Position numbers and translations under genes: made by a program. From Photorhabdus akhurstii (GTDB lineage Bacteria; Pseudomonadota; Gammaproteobacteria; Enterobacterales; Enterobacteriaceae): a stretch of 64,000 bases of DNA. How positions within the stretch are numbered: position 1 is the stretch's first letter; the number at the start of each line of letters is the position of its first letter. Shown one piece after another: positions 18,727 to 28,301 of this stretch. The notes beneath the pieces are model-generated. The model did not search any database. It was not told the origin of the DNA and saw nothing but the letters and a program-made list of their open reading frames with translations. The stretch spans positions 186,001-250,000 of the forward strand of contig NZ_RCWE01000003.1 of the NCBI RefSeq assembly GCF_018448925.1, written 5' to 3'.

Positions 18727-20001
18727 TTATTTCGATGCATCCAGAGCTTGGGCAAGATCAGCAATAATATCGTCGATATGTTCAATGCCGATAGATAAGC
18801 GAATCATATCCTGTGATATGCCAGCTTTAATTAACTCCTCATCATTTAATTGGCTATGGGTTGTTGACGCTGGATGACAGGCGAGTGATTTAGCGTCGCC
18901 AATATTAACCAGCCGCACAATCAATTTTAGTGCGTCAATAAATCGCGCGCCGGATTGTTGCCCGCCTTTAATACCAAAAGAGAGGAGCGCTGATGGCTTC
19001 CCATTCACATACTGTTGAGCCAGTTCATGTTCTGGATGGTTTGGCAACCCGGCATATTTCACCCAACTAACTTGAGGATGATCTTGCAGATAATGGGCGA
19101 CTCTCAGTGCATTTTCAGTATGACGTTCCATTCTTAATGCCAGTGTTTCCAATCCTTGCAAGATAAGGAAAGCATTAAAAGGCGACAATGCAGCGCCCAT
19201 ATTACGTAGCGGAACCACACGGCAATGCCCGATAAATGCCGCTTTACCGAATTGCTCGGTATAAATGACGTTATGATAGGAGGGATCTGGGGTAGTCAAT
19301 ACAGCAAACCGTTGCTTATATTTTTTCCAGGGGAAATTGCCGGAGTCCACAATGATACCGCCAATAGAGTTACCATGCCCTCCCATATACTTGGTTAAAG
19401 AGTGAATAACGATATCAGCGCCATGCTCGAAGGGGCGACAAAGCACAGGCGTGGCGACGGTATTATCAACAATTAAAGGGACGCCATGACGATGAGCGAC
19501 TTCGGCAAATTTTTTCAGATCAACAATATTACCGGCCGGGTTACTAATAGATTCACAAAATACCGCCTTGGTACGATCATCAATCAGTGACTCCAGTGCT
19601 GTAATATCATCGTGTTCAGCAAACCGTGTCTCAATCCCGAATCGCGGCAATGTGTGAGCTAGCAGGTTATGAGTGCCGCCATATAACTTAGCAACAGATA
19701 TAATGTTATCTCCAGCGCTGGCGATGGATTGAATCGCACAGGTGACAGCCGCCATGCCAGATGCGACCGCTAAAGCAGCGATGCCTCCTTCAAGTAGAGC
19801 AACCCGTTTTTCTAATACATCATTAGTTGGGTTCATAATGCGGGAATAGATATTGCCTTCAACCTTTAAATCAAATAGGTCGGCGCCGTGTTGGGTATCG
19901 TCAAACGCATAGGATGTCGTTTGATAGATAGGAACGGCAACGGCTTTGGTTGTTGGATCAGGGGAATATCCGCCGTGGATAGCAAGAGTTTCTGGTTTCA
20001 T
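18727..20001 (-). CDS. metY: O-acetylhomoserine sulfhydrylase / aminocarboxypropyltransferase
   Basis: The 424-residue fold-type I PLP enzyme fits the OAH/OAS sulfhydrylase family. It has AVASGMAAVTCAIQSI near residue 78, the PLP-contact VDNTVATP (178-185), the Schiff-base lysine K204 in HSLTKYMGGHGNSIGG, and the family end RLSIGIEHIDDIIADL. It makes homocysteine from O-acetylhomoserine and sulfide (direct sulfhydrylation). It is monocistronic, with an ERIC element in its 3' untranslated region. No convincing tandem MetJ boxes were found in the long upstream region. The start at 20001 (MKPETLAIHGG) is the family norm and has an AAAGAG-type ribosome site. Confidence 0.92.
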   Translation of the reverse strand: MKPETLAIHGGYSPDPTTKAVAVPIYQTTSYAFDDTQHGADLFDLKVEGNIYSRIMNPTNDVLEKRVALLEGGIAALAVASGMAAVTCAIQSIASAGDNIISVAKLYGGTHNLLAHTLPRFGIETRFAEHDDITALESLIDDRTKAVFCESISNPAGNIVDLKKFAEVAHRHGVPLIVDNTVATPVLCRPFEHGADIVIHSLTKYMGGHGNSIGGIIVDSGNFPWKKYKQRFAVLTTPDPSYHNVIYTEQFGKAAFIGHCRVVPLRNMGAALSPFNAFLILQGLETLALRMERHTENALRVAHYLQDHPQVSWVKYAGLPNHPEHELAQQYVNGKPSALLSFGIKGGQQSGARFIDALKLIVRLVNIGDAKSLACHPASTTHSQLNDEELIKAGISQDMIRLSIGIEHIDDIIADLAQALDASK

Positions 20002-20716
20002 TTTCGATCTCTTTTTTTACGGTAAGATGACATATATCTTTCATTAATAGGTGTAAGCGGCTGTTGTTAAAACCATAGCTTTACTTACTATTGCTCAAAA
20101 TTGCTCACAAAAAACTTGATTTATATCTCTTTTTGATTAATGAACTATTACTGCCTATCCCAATAGGGCTATTTTATTTGCCATTTTGAACCTGGGCAGT
20201 GCTCAAAATCCTCACGTACTACGTGTACGCTCCGGTTTTTCCGCGCTGTCCGTGTTCAAACTGCCTGCAACAATTACGTCTAATTGGAACAGGCACTTAG
20301 AATAGATATCTGTATAGACATGATATTTCCGTTAATTATTTATTAATTAAAGAAATGATTTGAAAAAGTTACTAATTATCTACTTTAGCTATGCTGGTCT
20401 CTTTATTTTTTAATAATGTGAGTGTTATCACAAAATACTTCAATAATTTCAGCCAAGTAACATTAACTATTAAAATATAAAATTGAAACAAAATACTTAA
20501 ATAAATATTCAATCTTTTATAAAGATCACAAAAATTTCTGTGAAATAGTTAGTTTTCGTTAGATTGCTTTAATTTATTTATTCGCTGTTGCCTGAGCGAA
20601 AATAGAAGGTATACTCGTAATTCTAATTTTTTCAGACTTTTTTAAATGATTTTGGTCGTAATTTATTGTTAGTATGATCAATTATTGGAACTAACCAATA
20701 AATTAGTGGGATTCTT
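20002..20716. other. 715-base intergenic region between metY and the MATE gene
   Basis: Divergent promoters are expected here. Apart from the repeat-like block at 20152-20298, it is AT-rich with no coding frame. Confidence 0.5.
20152..20298. repeat. Putative interspersed intergenic repeat
   Basis: A block of higher GC content sits in AT-rich surroundings. It has several symmetric pieces: CCTATCCCAATAGG, then ACGTACTACGTGTACG, and TGGGCAGTGCTC facing GCGCTGTCC. The compactness, palindromes and intergenic position suggest a small mobile or interspersed repeat family, distinct from ERIC. Only one copy is present in this window, so repetition is not shown. Confidence 0.4.
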
Positions 20717-22078
20717 ATGGCTAAGTTTTCAAACCGGCGGGAGTTAAAACAACTTTTATTTTTCTCTTTCCCTATCATTGTTAGTCAGATAGCACGTACA
20801 GCAATGAGTTTTGTTGATATTGTGATGTCTGGTCACTATGCTACGGCTGATTTAGCAGCAGTAACATTAGGAAGTAGTATTTGGTTTCCTATATTTGTAT
20901 TAGGGTATGGGACGATTATCATGCTGGCGGCAGATGTCGCAAAGCAGAAAGCTCAACATGATGACGAAGGGATTAAAGACAGCCTTAAAAATTACTTGTT
21001 TCTGGCGGTGATACTTTCGATACCAATAATTCTTTTATTAATGTTAGTGAGCTGGCTACTTTCGTTCATAGGTATCGATGAGCATATTTTAGACATTACA
21101 CAGGGCTATGTTATCGCTTTGGCGTGTGGTGTTCCTAGTGTTATGATATTTAATGTTTTTCGTTCATTTCTACAAGGATTGGAAGATACAAAAATCGCAA
21201 TGTATTTGTCTGCGGGTTCCTTATTATTGAATATACCATTAAATTACATATTTATTTATGGAAAACTAGGTCTGCCAGAAATGGGAGGCATTGGCGCGGG
21301 TATTACAACTGCAATTATTAATAATCTAATTGCTGTATTCTTGATTATCTATTTCTTGCTAAAGAAAGAATATCGTCGATATAGGCCAGATTTTAGTTTG
21401 CCGAAATATAATGCTTTGATTAGGACTTTTTATATTGGTATGCCAAGTGGATTAGCTCTTTTTGTTGAAATGGTTTTTTTAGATGTGATTGCGATAACCG
21501 CTGCTCCTTTAGGTGCTCAAGTCATTGCTGCGCATAATATTATGCTTAATATTACCTCTATCATCTATACCATAACTGGGGGGATTGCGGCCGCTGTGAC
21601 TGTAAAAGTCGGTTCCTATATTGGGAAGGGAGATAGAACAGTATTAACAGGCACTATAAAGATCTCAATTACTTTGATTTTATCTATTTCCGCAGTTATT
21701 GGCGTTTTAATCTACTATTTCGCCGGTTCATTTATTTCACTCTATACTAACGACAACGGCGTCATAGTAATTACGCTTAACATAATCTTCCTATTATGCC
21801 TGTTCCAATTCTTTGACTCTTGTCAGGCGGCTTTATCCGGTATTTTACGGGGCTTTCATGATACCCGATCGGTATTTTACGCGCCGTTATTCGGTTATTG
21901 GCTAGTTGGTTTGCCATTAGGGTTTGTTTTGGCTTTGACAGACTGGGTAACCGAGAGTATGGGAATTATAGGGTTTTGGTATGGATTGGTTTTGGGTCTC
22001 TTTGTGAATGCTATTTTGCTGTTTGCCATATTAAAGGTTAGACAGAGAGGAATGATTTCTCGGTTAATTTCATATTAA
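20717..22078 (+). CDS. MATE-family multidrug/cation exporter
   Basis: The 453-residue integral membrane protein has about 12 hydrophobic helices in two similar halves. It begins ELKQLLFFSFPIIVSQIARTAMSFVDIVMSGHYATADLAAVTLGSS, the MatE signature with FVDIVMSG. The second half starts near residue 235 (FYIGMPSGLALFVEMVFLD). These transporters use Na+ or H+ gradients to expel cationic drugs or toxins; the substrate is unknown. It stands alone with a terminator after it. Codon use is AT-rich like the surrounding intergenic DNA. Confidence 0.9.
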   Translation: MAKFSNRRELKQLLFFSFPIIVSQIARTAMSFVDIVMSGHYATADLAAVTLGSSIWFPIFVLGYGTIIMLAADVAKQKAQHDDEGIKDSLKNYLFLAVILSIPIILLLMLVSWLLSFIGIDEHILDITQGYVIALACGVPSVMIFNVFRSFLQGLEDTKIAMYLSAGSLLLNIPLNYIFIYGKLGLPEMGGIGAGITTAIINNLIAVFLIIYFLLKKEYRRYRPDFSLPKYNALIRTFYIGMPSGLALFVEMVFLDVIAITAAPLGAQVIAAHNIMLNITSIIYTITGGIAAAVTVKVGSYIGKGDRTVLTGTIKISITLILSISAVIGVLIYYFAGSFISLYTNDNGVIVITLNIIFLLCLFQFFDSCQAALSGILRGFHDTRSVFYAPLFGYWLVGLPLGFVLALTDWVTESMGIIGFWYGLVLGLFVNAILLFAILKVRQRGMISRLISY

Positions 22079-22102
22079 TCGAAGAGCTATCGTATCTACA
22101 TA

Positions 22103-22132
22103 AATTCCCTGTCGAAAGGTAGGGGATTTTTC
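22103..22132 (+). terminator. Terminator after the MATE gene
   Basis: AAATTCCCT and AGGGGATTTTTC form a short stem and T-run shortly after the stop at 22078. The stem is slightly imperfect. Confidence 0.55.
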
Positions 22133-22842
22133 TGAATTTATTTAAATAACTTAATTCAACTCTTTAATCTTGGAGCTAAAAGAGTATCAATTTTTTTTAT
22201 TTAATTATTTATTTTATAAAAAATTACAGTGAATGAAAATTTACTCTCTAAAATTGTGGTTATTTTTTTTCATCAATGGGAAATGATATTTAGTTATAAT
22301 TTAAGTCATGTTGGTAATATTTTTGTTTTAGTGAATTTAATAATTGATATATTAGTGATCATTCTCGGAATAAATATATTTATATCTGTAGGGATAATTT
22401 TTCTATTTAAATCATTTAGATGAAATATATATTTTTGATTTTCATTTCTCATTGTTAAATGTTTCTTAATTAATACGGAATGGCTAATTTTATATCAAAT
22501 AGTTGCTATTGTAATAATAATATTTATGTTAATTTACAATTGAAATAATTTCTTATTCATCTATCTGTGTGTATTGATTTTTTTTACGCTCATTATTGGT
22601 GATTCACCTAATATTATATCCATCATTATATTAAGGTTATAGTGAATATTTATTTAATAATTAAATAGTTAGCTGAATTAATTGCCATTCTATACAAATA
22701 GATACAATTGTTTTATGATAATGATTATCATTTCATTTTTTATTAAAAGTACGTTAATATGCGCGCCAGTCTTCGGACGGTACTAAAACTATGTAATTAA
22801 GCAATACTCTAACATTTAATTAGTTAACATAAGGAATATGCT
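22133..22842. other. Very AT-rich region upstream of the hemophilin gene
   Basis: About 700 bases hold the Fur box at 22714-22734 and the hemophilin promoter. A GTG-started hydrophobic frame of 64 codons at 22229-22423 is open, but it lacks a ribosome site and is likely chance in AT-rich DNA. A small CC-GTC-TTCG-GAC-GG hairpin lies around 22770 in the presumed 5' leader. Confidence 0.5.
22714..22734. promoter_or_regulatory. Fur box upstream of the haem-uptake cluster
   Basis: TGATAATGATTATCATTTC is a near-perfect match to the 19-base Fur consensus GATAATGATAATCATTATC, with clear dyad symmetry. It lies about 110 bases before the hemophilin start, so the whole cluster should be induced by iron limitation. 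Confidence 0.85.
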
Positions 22843-23589
22843 ATGAACAAAGTTAAAGTGTTAATTGCAGTATTAGGTACATGTGGATTAGTAACACAGG
22901 CAATAGCTGATCCGGGTTTTGGGCAAACTCAAGATTTTAATGAGCAGAAACAAAGTATTCGAGTAGGTGTGACTGATCCACGTGGTGGCGGTCATCCGAC
23001 TCCGGGTGGAGAACCGGGAATAGGGGTTCAGTCTATTGCGGGCGGTAAGATTACTAGCTTCTCAAATCTTGTAAGTTATGCCGCAGCGGATGCAAATGGA
23101 ATTCACAAAATTTCTATGCCTAGATCGGGTAGCCACAGTGGGATGGGGGTGTTCAATTTTAGTAAAGTGGCGAATGCTGATGTCTATTTTGGTGAATGGT
23201 CACAAACCGGCAATATAGATGATACTACCCATACCGCCTATTATTCCGGTAAAGATGTAACAACTAATTTACCTACCGGTGGCATAGCGACTTATACAGT
23301 TAAGGGAATTAACCAATATAGTGGTAGTAATGCCCTACATGGGACATTTACTGCTGATTTCGGTCAGAAAAGGCTTACTGGTTCAATAGCGAATAGTGCA
23401 TTGACCGTTAATATTAATTCCAGAATTAGAACAGATGGTTCATTTTTGGGTAGGGCAACTGCTGGAAATGTTGTCGGTACAAACAGCGGCCATTTCTTTG
23501 GTGATAACGCAGCTATTTTAGCAGGAACGGCTACGTTTGCTTCGGACCATAGCAAAGATACCGCCTTTGGCGGAACTAAGAACCCATAG
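22843..23589 (+). CDS. Hemophilin-like Slam-dependent secreted haem-binding protein
   Basis: The 248-residue protein has a signal peptide with cleavage expected after QAIA (residue 22). The only Cys is in LGTCG, which is not a proper lipobox, so it should be soluble rather than a lipoprotein. The C-terminal half is a beta-barrel of the TbpB/hemophilin type with the closing signature GHFFGDNAAILAGTATF, the element recognised by Slam secretors. Hemophilins (HphA of Acinetobacter and Haemophilus relatives) take haem from haemoglobin and pass it to a TonB receptor. The gene follows a Fur box, has TAAGGAATATGCT before its ATG, and is followed by slam, a receptor gene and tonB, the order known for hemophilin loci. 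Confidence 0.85.
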   Translation: MNKVKVLIAVLGTCGLVTQAIADPGFGQTQDFNEQKQSIRVGVTDPRGGGHPTPGGEPGIGVQSIAGGKITSFSNLVSYAAADANGIHKISMPRSGSHSGMGVFNFSKVANADVYFGEWSQTGNIDDTTHTAYYSGKDVTTNLPTGGIATYTVKGINQYSGSNALHGTFTADFGQKRLTGSIANSALTVNINSRIRTDGSFLGRATAGNVVGTNSGHFFGDNAAILAGTATFASDHSKDTAFGGTKNP

Positions 23590-23608
23590 TATGAGTTTGT
23601 ATTGATTG

Positions 23609-23646
23609 AATAAGGCAAAGTTCATATGGGCTTTGTCTTATTTTGT
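23609..23646 (+). terminator. Hairpin between hemophilin and slam genes
   Basis: AATAAGGCAAAG pairs with CTTTGTCTTATT (12 bp, one G-T pair), followed by TTTTGTTT. A leaky terminator here would give more hemophilin than secretion machinery, a common arrangement when cargo precedes its secretor. Confidence 0.7.
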
Positions 23647-23683
23647 TTATTTATCGGCTCGATTATGAAGCAGTGATATTCCG

Positions 23684-25171
23684 ATGTTAAATATACCCAT
23701 TATCCGTTTTTCAATATTAATCAATTGTTTGTTTATTTATCCCTCTTTGGTTCTGGCAGATGAAGATACCGGTAGAAGATTGTGGCATAACGTACAACGA
23801 AATTTACAGGATCAAGAAAAAGCGCTGGTTACGGATGAAACTGTAAATAAAAAAACGGATCATTTATCGATAGTACTTAATGGTCAAACGTTCAGTGTTG
23901 AGAATAATGTAAATGATATCGGCCAGGCGCTCTATTTAGCCATTAATCATCAACAAGTGAAGGATGTCGAGCGCTTTTTGTTGATATACCAGAAGTTACC
24001 TGGACATGATACCCAATTGGTCCATTTTGCTCAGGCAAATCTGGCGCGTTCTCAGGGTGATTTGGTAGCAGCAGAACAACATTATCAGGCCATCTTGCAG
24101 CAACAACCTGATTTTACCCGGGCTAAGTTAGAGTTAGCTAGGGTCTATTATGAGAATCAAAAAAATAGAGAAGCTAGCTTACTATTTAATGAGATTTCAG
24201 CGGTTAGTCGCGATAATGAAAATAAATTACCACCAGCAGTCATTAAGAATATAACTAATTATCAGGAGGCGATTAATTTGCGCAATTCTTGGCGTGGATC
24301 TTTTTCTGTGGGATATATCTTTAACGATAATACGAATATGTCGCCAGATAAGCCCCCTGCCTGCACTGAATATTATAAAGGTGTTGGTTGTATAACTGAA
24401 CGCAAGTTGCCTATGGCAAAGAAGGCAAATGGTATTAGTTATGATGCTACGTTACGTAAGATATATCCGGTAAATGGTCACCACGGTGTTTTTTTACGCT
24501 CGATGACTTATGGAGAAAGTTATCGTCATCATAGTGAGGAGGATGAAAATACCACTTCTGCTTATTTGGGTTATAGCTATAAAGCCCAAAGAGATGATTT
24601 CCTAATGGGGCCAGTTGTTGAATTTAATTATGTTGGTAATCATTCCCGTTATCGTACTACGGGAATAAAATCAGAATGGATAAATATTCTATCTAAAAAT
24701 CTGGTATTGAATTTGGAAGGTGAATATAAGCAGTTTCGTTACCATAAACTTTATAATCATAATGACGGTAATATGACTTCTGTTTATGCTACCGTATCTT
24801 ATTATTTAACTGATCACACCATTACCTTTGCGGGTGGTGATTGGGTTAATAAAACCAGTGTTGAAAAAGCGGATGATTATCAGCAAAAAGGTGTGCGGGC
24901 AGGCATTTCCACTCAATTATATCCGGGAATTAATGCAGTAGTATTTACTGCATTACGCCAGCGGCAATTTGGTGATTACAGTGTACCTCTAAATGCACGT
25001 CGTAAAGATAATGAACAATTCTATGCGGCAATTGTGAGTATGCCTAAATTTGAAGTTTTCGGTTTAACCCCGGTAATCACATATCGATTTAGAAAAAATA
25101 GTAGTAATGTTGATTGGCTCTATTCCTATAATAAGAATGAAGTGTTAGTCAAGTTTGAAAAGTATTTTTGA
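23684..25171 (+). CDS. Slam / type 11 secretion outer-membrane protein (DUF560)
   Basis: The 495-residue protein has a signal peptide (cleavage near VLA, residue 25), an N-terminal periplasmic TPR-like region (about 70-190; LARSQGDLVAAEQHYQAILQQQPDFTRAKLELARVYYENQ), and a C-terminal DUF560 beta-barrel from about residue 205 that ends VLVKFEKYF with a terminal Phe. Slam proteins move surface lipoproteins and hemophilins across the outer membrane. Relatives include Xenorhabdus NilB and HrpB. It sits between its presumed cargo gene and the receptor gene in one Fur-controlled cluster. Confidence 0.88.
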   Translation: MLNIPIIRFSILINCLFIYPSLVLADEDTGRRLWHNVQRNLQDQEKALVTDETVNKKTDHLSIVLNGQTFSVENNVNDIGQALYLAINHQQVKDVERFLLIYQKLPGHDTQLVHFAQANLARSQGDLVAAEQHYQAILQQQPDFTRAKLELARVYYENQKNREASLLFNEISAVSRDNENKLPPAVIKNITNYQEAINLRNSWRGSFSVGYIFNDNTNMSPDKPPACTEYYKGVGCITERKLPMAKKANGISYDATLRKIYPVNGHHGVFLRSMTYGESYRHHSEEDENTTSAYLGYSYKAQRDDFLMGPVVEFNYVGNHSRYRTTGIKSEWINILSKNLVLNLEGEYKQFRYHKLYNHNDGNMTSVYATVSYYLTDHTITFAGGDWVNKTSVEKADDYQQKGVRAGISTQLYPGINAVVFTALRQRQFGDYSVPLNARRKDNEQFYAAIVSMPKFEVFGLTPVITYRFRKNSSNVDWLYSYNKNEVLVKFEKYF

Positions 25172-25217
25172 TACTGGTTGAAGTAACAAGTTATTTCAAT
25201 CCACACTATGGCAGATA

Positions 25218-28200
25218 ATGATTATGTATAAATTAAATAATAAATATAGCAAAATAACATTCATGCTGGCATTGGCCTACAGTATGATGCCTTATCGTTC
25301 TGATGCAGAAACATTAATAACTTCGGCTCAATCATCTGAACAGCCCGCTGAAAATAAGGCTGACCTCGGTAAAATTAACGTTTCAGCGACCAGTGAAAAA
25401 GATGAAGCAGGTTATGATGCGGTTTATGATAAAGATATTACTAATATTTACTTGGGTAGGGATTTGGTAGAACGCTATAAGGGTGCTTCACCGGCGGATG
25501 TTTTAAAAAGCGCAGTCGGCGTATTTAGTGGTGATTCGAGAAACAGTGGCGCATTAGATCCTAATATTCGTGGCATCCAAGGGCAGGGACGGGTTCCTGT
25601 TACCATTGATGGTACTGAGCAGGCAATTACCACCTGGCGTGGTTATAACGGTGCGAACAATCGTAACTATATTGACCCTAACCTGATCAGTAGTATTGAA
25701 ATAGAAAAGGGTCCATCATTGACTCGTGGAGTAAAAGGTTCGATCGGTGGGGCGGTAATGATCAAAACTCTGGGGATCGATGATGTGGTACCAATAGATG
25801 AGCGATTTGGTATTAACTTGAAATTGGAAACCAGCAGTAATGCCGTTAAGGAACGAGTGCCGCACTTGGAATTGGGACAAGATTATCGAGATATTCCCGG
25901 TTTTAATCAGGGGTTTAATTATGTTGATCCCGCGTTAGAAATTACCCCCAAAACTTCAAAAGATAATAAATTATTGGGTCTGAAAGATAATGCGATACGT
26001 TTAGCGATAGGTGCCCGACAGGAGTATTTTGATTTAATGGCAGCTTATAGTTATCGCAGTAAAGGAAACTATTTTGCCGGTAAGGGCGGTGCTCATCGCT
26101 ATAATGATCCCATCAGTAAAAAGGATATAGAGATCCTTGATGGTGGTACCCGGTCATATGATCCTTATCTGCCTTTTGTCGCACGTATATATCGCCCTGG
26201 AAATGAGGTACCTAATACTTCCAGTGAAATGGAATCCTGGTTGCTTAAAAATAACTGGTACTTGGCTAATCAACAGACGATTGGGTTTGGTATTCGCGAT
26301 ACTAAAACGATTTACGGGGAGATTATGCCTTCGCGTCTGGGGTGGGTTCGGGCTGAAAATAATGTTGTACCACAGTGGCCGCTGGCAAATGTACATCAGC
26401 AGGCATTTAATCTGGATTATAAGTGGAAACCTGACGGGAACAAATGGGTTGATTTTGATATGAAGTTTTGGATTACCCGTACTATCAGCGATACCAATAC
26501 TGCCGGGGGATATCCACGTGAACCGCGAGAGCGGGATGAAGCTTGGGATGTGGGTAGTCAGGAAAGAAATCCGAATAAAGATGGTCGTCTGGTCGATACT
26601 GCTTCTACCAATGCTCATAATAATCGTTGGGGTGTTGATCTCTCTAATGCTTTCGAATTGACTTCAAATTTAGATTTAACCTTGTCAGCCAGCCTACAAC
26701 AGGAACGTTTAGGTTCCCATGATGATTATGAAGGGAAGAATTTTTCTAGTTTTCGGTCGCCACCAAGAAAAGGGCGCCGTCAGGAAAATAATATTGCCTT
26801 TAATTTTGACTGGCGTCCTACTCCGTGGCTGGCATTAAGTGCCGGTGCTAGACGGGTAAGTTATTGGTCTAAGGATGATTTTTTAAATGAACGTTTAGCT
26901 GCCCGTGATATTGGTTATAGTAAGGATAAAAAGCTGGTTGGCCAAGGGTTACGATATTTGAGAACACTTACTGACCGGGAAGCTGAACTGTATAAAAAGT
27001 TTGATGAATGTTTTGAGTGTCTAACCGATGATGAATTTGACGAATATAACTCAAAGAATTTTACAACATCAAAAGAACGAGATTCAATTCTCCGCCCTAT
27101 GGTACCGGTAGAGGTGCTTTGGAAATATCATGGCGATGGTAAGTTATATAAGCAAGATAACCCTTATTTCAATGGGGAACTTGATATGAATGAGCGTCTT
27201 ATTGATCCTGTGACGAATAAAGAAGTGTATAAATATGAATACAGTGCTGCTCAACAGAATAGCCGTTATATTGATGATTCTGGAGAAATATTGAGTACTG
27301 GTGGTAGTGGCATTTATAAAGCAAAAAGTGAACAGGAACGTTGGTCTAAACAACCTAAACGTAAGGATCATGCTTGGGCGCCGGTATTTTCCGCAACGGC
27401 CTATGTGAGTGATAATGCACGTATTTATACCCGTTATGCCGAAGCGGTACGTATGCCGAGTATTTTTGAGGATACTGTTGGTTTCTCTTCCGGTTTAACT
27501 GATAAACCTACACGTGCTTTTAAACCTGAACGTAGTAAAACTGTTGAGGTAGGTTATGTGCATGATTTAAGTCAGTTATTGGGCGCGGAGCGTAATGCGG
27601 ACATTAAATTCGCTTATTACAATACCATCATTGAGCATGTTTTTGATCGTGATAGTAATTTTGTATTTACTCAGCTAGATAAACAGAAATTATCCGGTTT
27701 AGAAGTACAAGGACGTTATGATAACGGTAGTTTCTTTACCCATTTTGGCCTATCTTATAATCTTAAGAATAAAGTTTGTGATAAAACCGCATCGCTGATG
27801 TTAGATCCAAGAAACCAGTTTGGTGTTCCTGAATGTATTGATGGCGGCTTTCCCGGTGGTTTTTTAAGGACAACTATTCCACCTCGTTATTCTCTTAATC
27901 TAAATATCGGTGGCCGGTTATTAGATGAAAATTTAGAAATCGGTAGCAGAATATTATACCACAGCAGTGTGGAGAATAAGGATGAAAAATGGTTAATGAA
28001 AAAAATGCCCGGCGTTTATAAAGGAATAAATAATAATCCAATGCGCTGGAATTCAGTAATGACTGTAGATGCTTATATTAATTATCAGGTTACGCCAGAT
28101 GTGGTTGTCGAATTATCCGGCACTAACTTAACCGATCGTTATTATCTGGACCCATTAACGCGTTCCATGATGCCGGCGCCCGGACGGACGTTTAAGCTTA

Positions 28201-28220
28201 GTGTCACCAGTCGGTTCTGA
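25218..28220 (+). CDS. TonB-dependent haem/haemoglobin-type receptor
   Basis: The 1000-residue outer-membrane receptor has a signal peptide ending near SDAE (residue 31) and a TonB-box-like stretch KINVSATSEKDEAG. The plug covers about 70-200 (SPADVLKSAVGVFSGDSRNSGALDPNIRG; IEKGPSLTRGVKGSIGGAVMIKT). The large barrel ends PAPGRTFKLSVTSRF. It is longer than typical siderophore receptors and fits the haemoglobin/transferrin/lactoferrin receptor class. With hemophilin and Slam just upstream it should be the hemophilin (haem) receptor. TonB follows 81 bases later. Ligand specificity is inferred from context. Confidence 0.87.
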   Translation: MIMYKLNNKYSKITFMLALAYSMMPYRSDAETLITSAQSSEQPAENKADLGKINVSATSEKDEAGYDAVYDKDITNIYLGRDLVERYKGASPADVLKSAVGVFSGDSRNSGALDPNIRGIQGQGRVPVTIDGTEQAITTWRGYNGANNRNYIDPNLISSIEIEKGPSLTRGVKGSIGGAVMIKTLGIDDVVPIDERFGINLKLETSSNAVKERVPHLELGQDYRDIPGFNQGFNYVDPALEITPKTSKDNKLLGLKDNAIRLAIGARQEYFDLMAAYSYRSKGNYFAGKGGAHRYNDPISKKDIEILDGGTRSYDPYLPFVARIYRPGNEVPNTSSEMESWLLKNNWYLANQQTIGFGIRDTKTIYGEIMPSRLGWVRAENNVVPQWPLANVHQQAFNLDYKWKPDGNKWVDFDMKFWITRTISDTNTAGGYPREPRERDEAWDVGSQERNPNKDGRLVDTASTNAHNNRWGVDLSNAFELTSNLDLTLSASLQQERLGSHDDYEGKNFSSFRSPPRKGRRQENNIAFNFDWRPTPWLALSAGARRVSYWSKDDFLNERLAARDIGYSKDKKLVGQGLRYLRTLTDREAELYKKFDECFECLTDDEFDEYNSKNFTTSKERDSILRPMVPVEVLWKYHGDGKLYKQDNPYFNGELDMNERLIDPVTNKEVYKYEYSAAQQNSRYIDDSGEILSTGGSGIYKAKSEQERWSKQPKRKDHAWAPVFSATAYVSDNARIYTRYAEAVRMPSIFEDTVGFSSGLTDKPTRAFKPERSKTVEVGYVHDLSQLLGAERNADIKFAYYNTIIEHVFDRDSNFVFTQLDKQKLSGLEVQGRYDNGSFFTHFGLSYNLKNKVCDKTASLMLDPRNQFGVPECIDGGFPGGFLRTTIPPRYSLNLNIGGRLLDENLEIGSRILYHSSVENKDEKWLMKKMPGVYKGINNNPMRWNSVMTVDAYINYQVTPDVVVELSGTNLTDRYYLDPLTRSMMPAPGRTFKLSVTSRF

Positions 28221-28301
28221 CTCTTTAAGGGGGATTCGCCGGTTGCCGTTAAGAGCGCTGGCAATCTCCACAGATAACGAACGGAAAGATGGCTTGAAGT
28301 T

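Noticed and set aside
20290-20330. MetJ-like boxes upstream of metY (AGATATCT, AGACATGA)
   Set aside because: The matches are weak and not spaced by the eight bases that MetJ needs.
22229-22423. A 64-codon hydrophobic frame starting at GTG
   Set aside because: There is no ribosome site, the base composition is extremely AT-rich, and no family is recognised. It is likely a chance frame.
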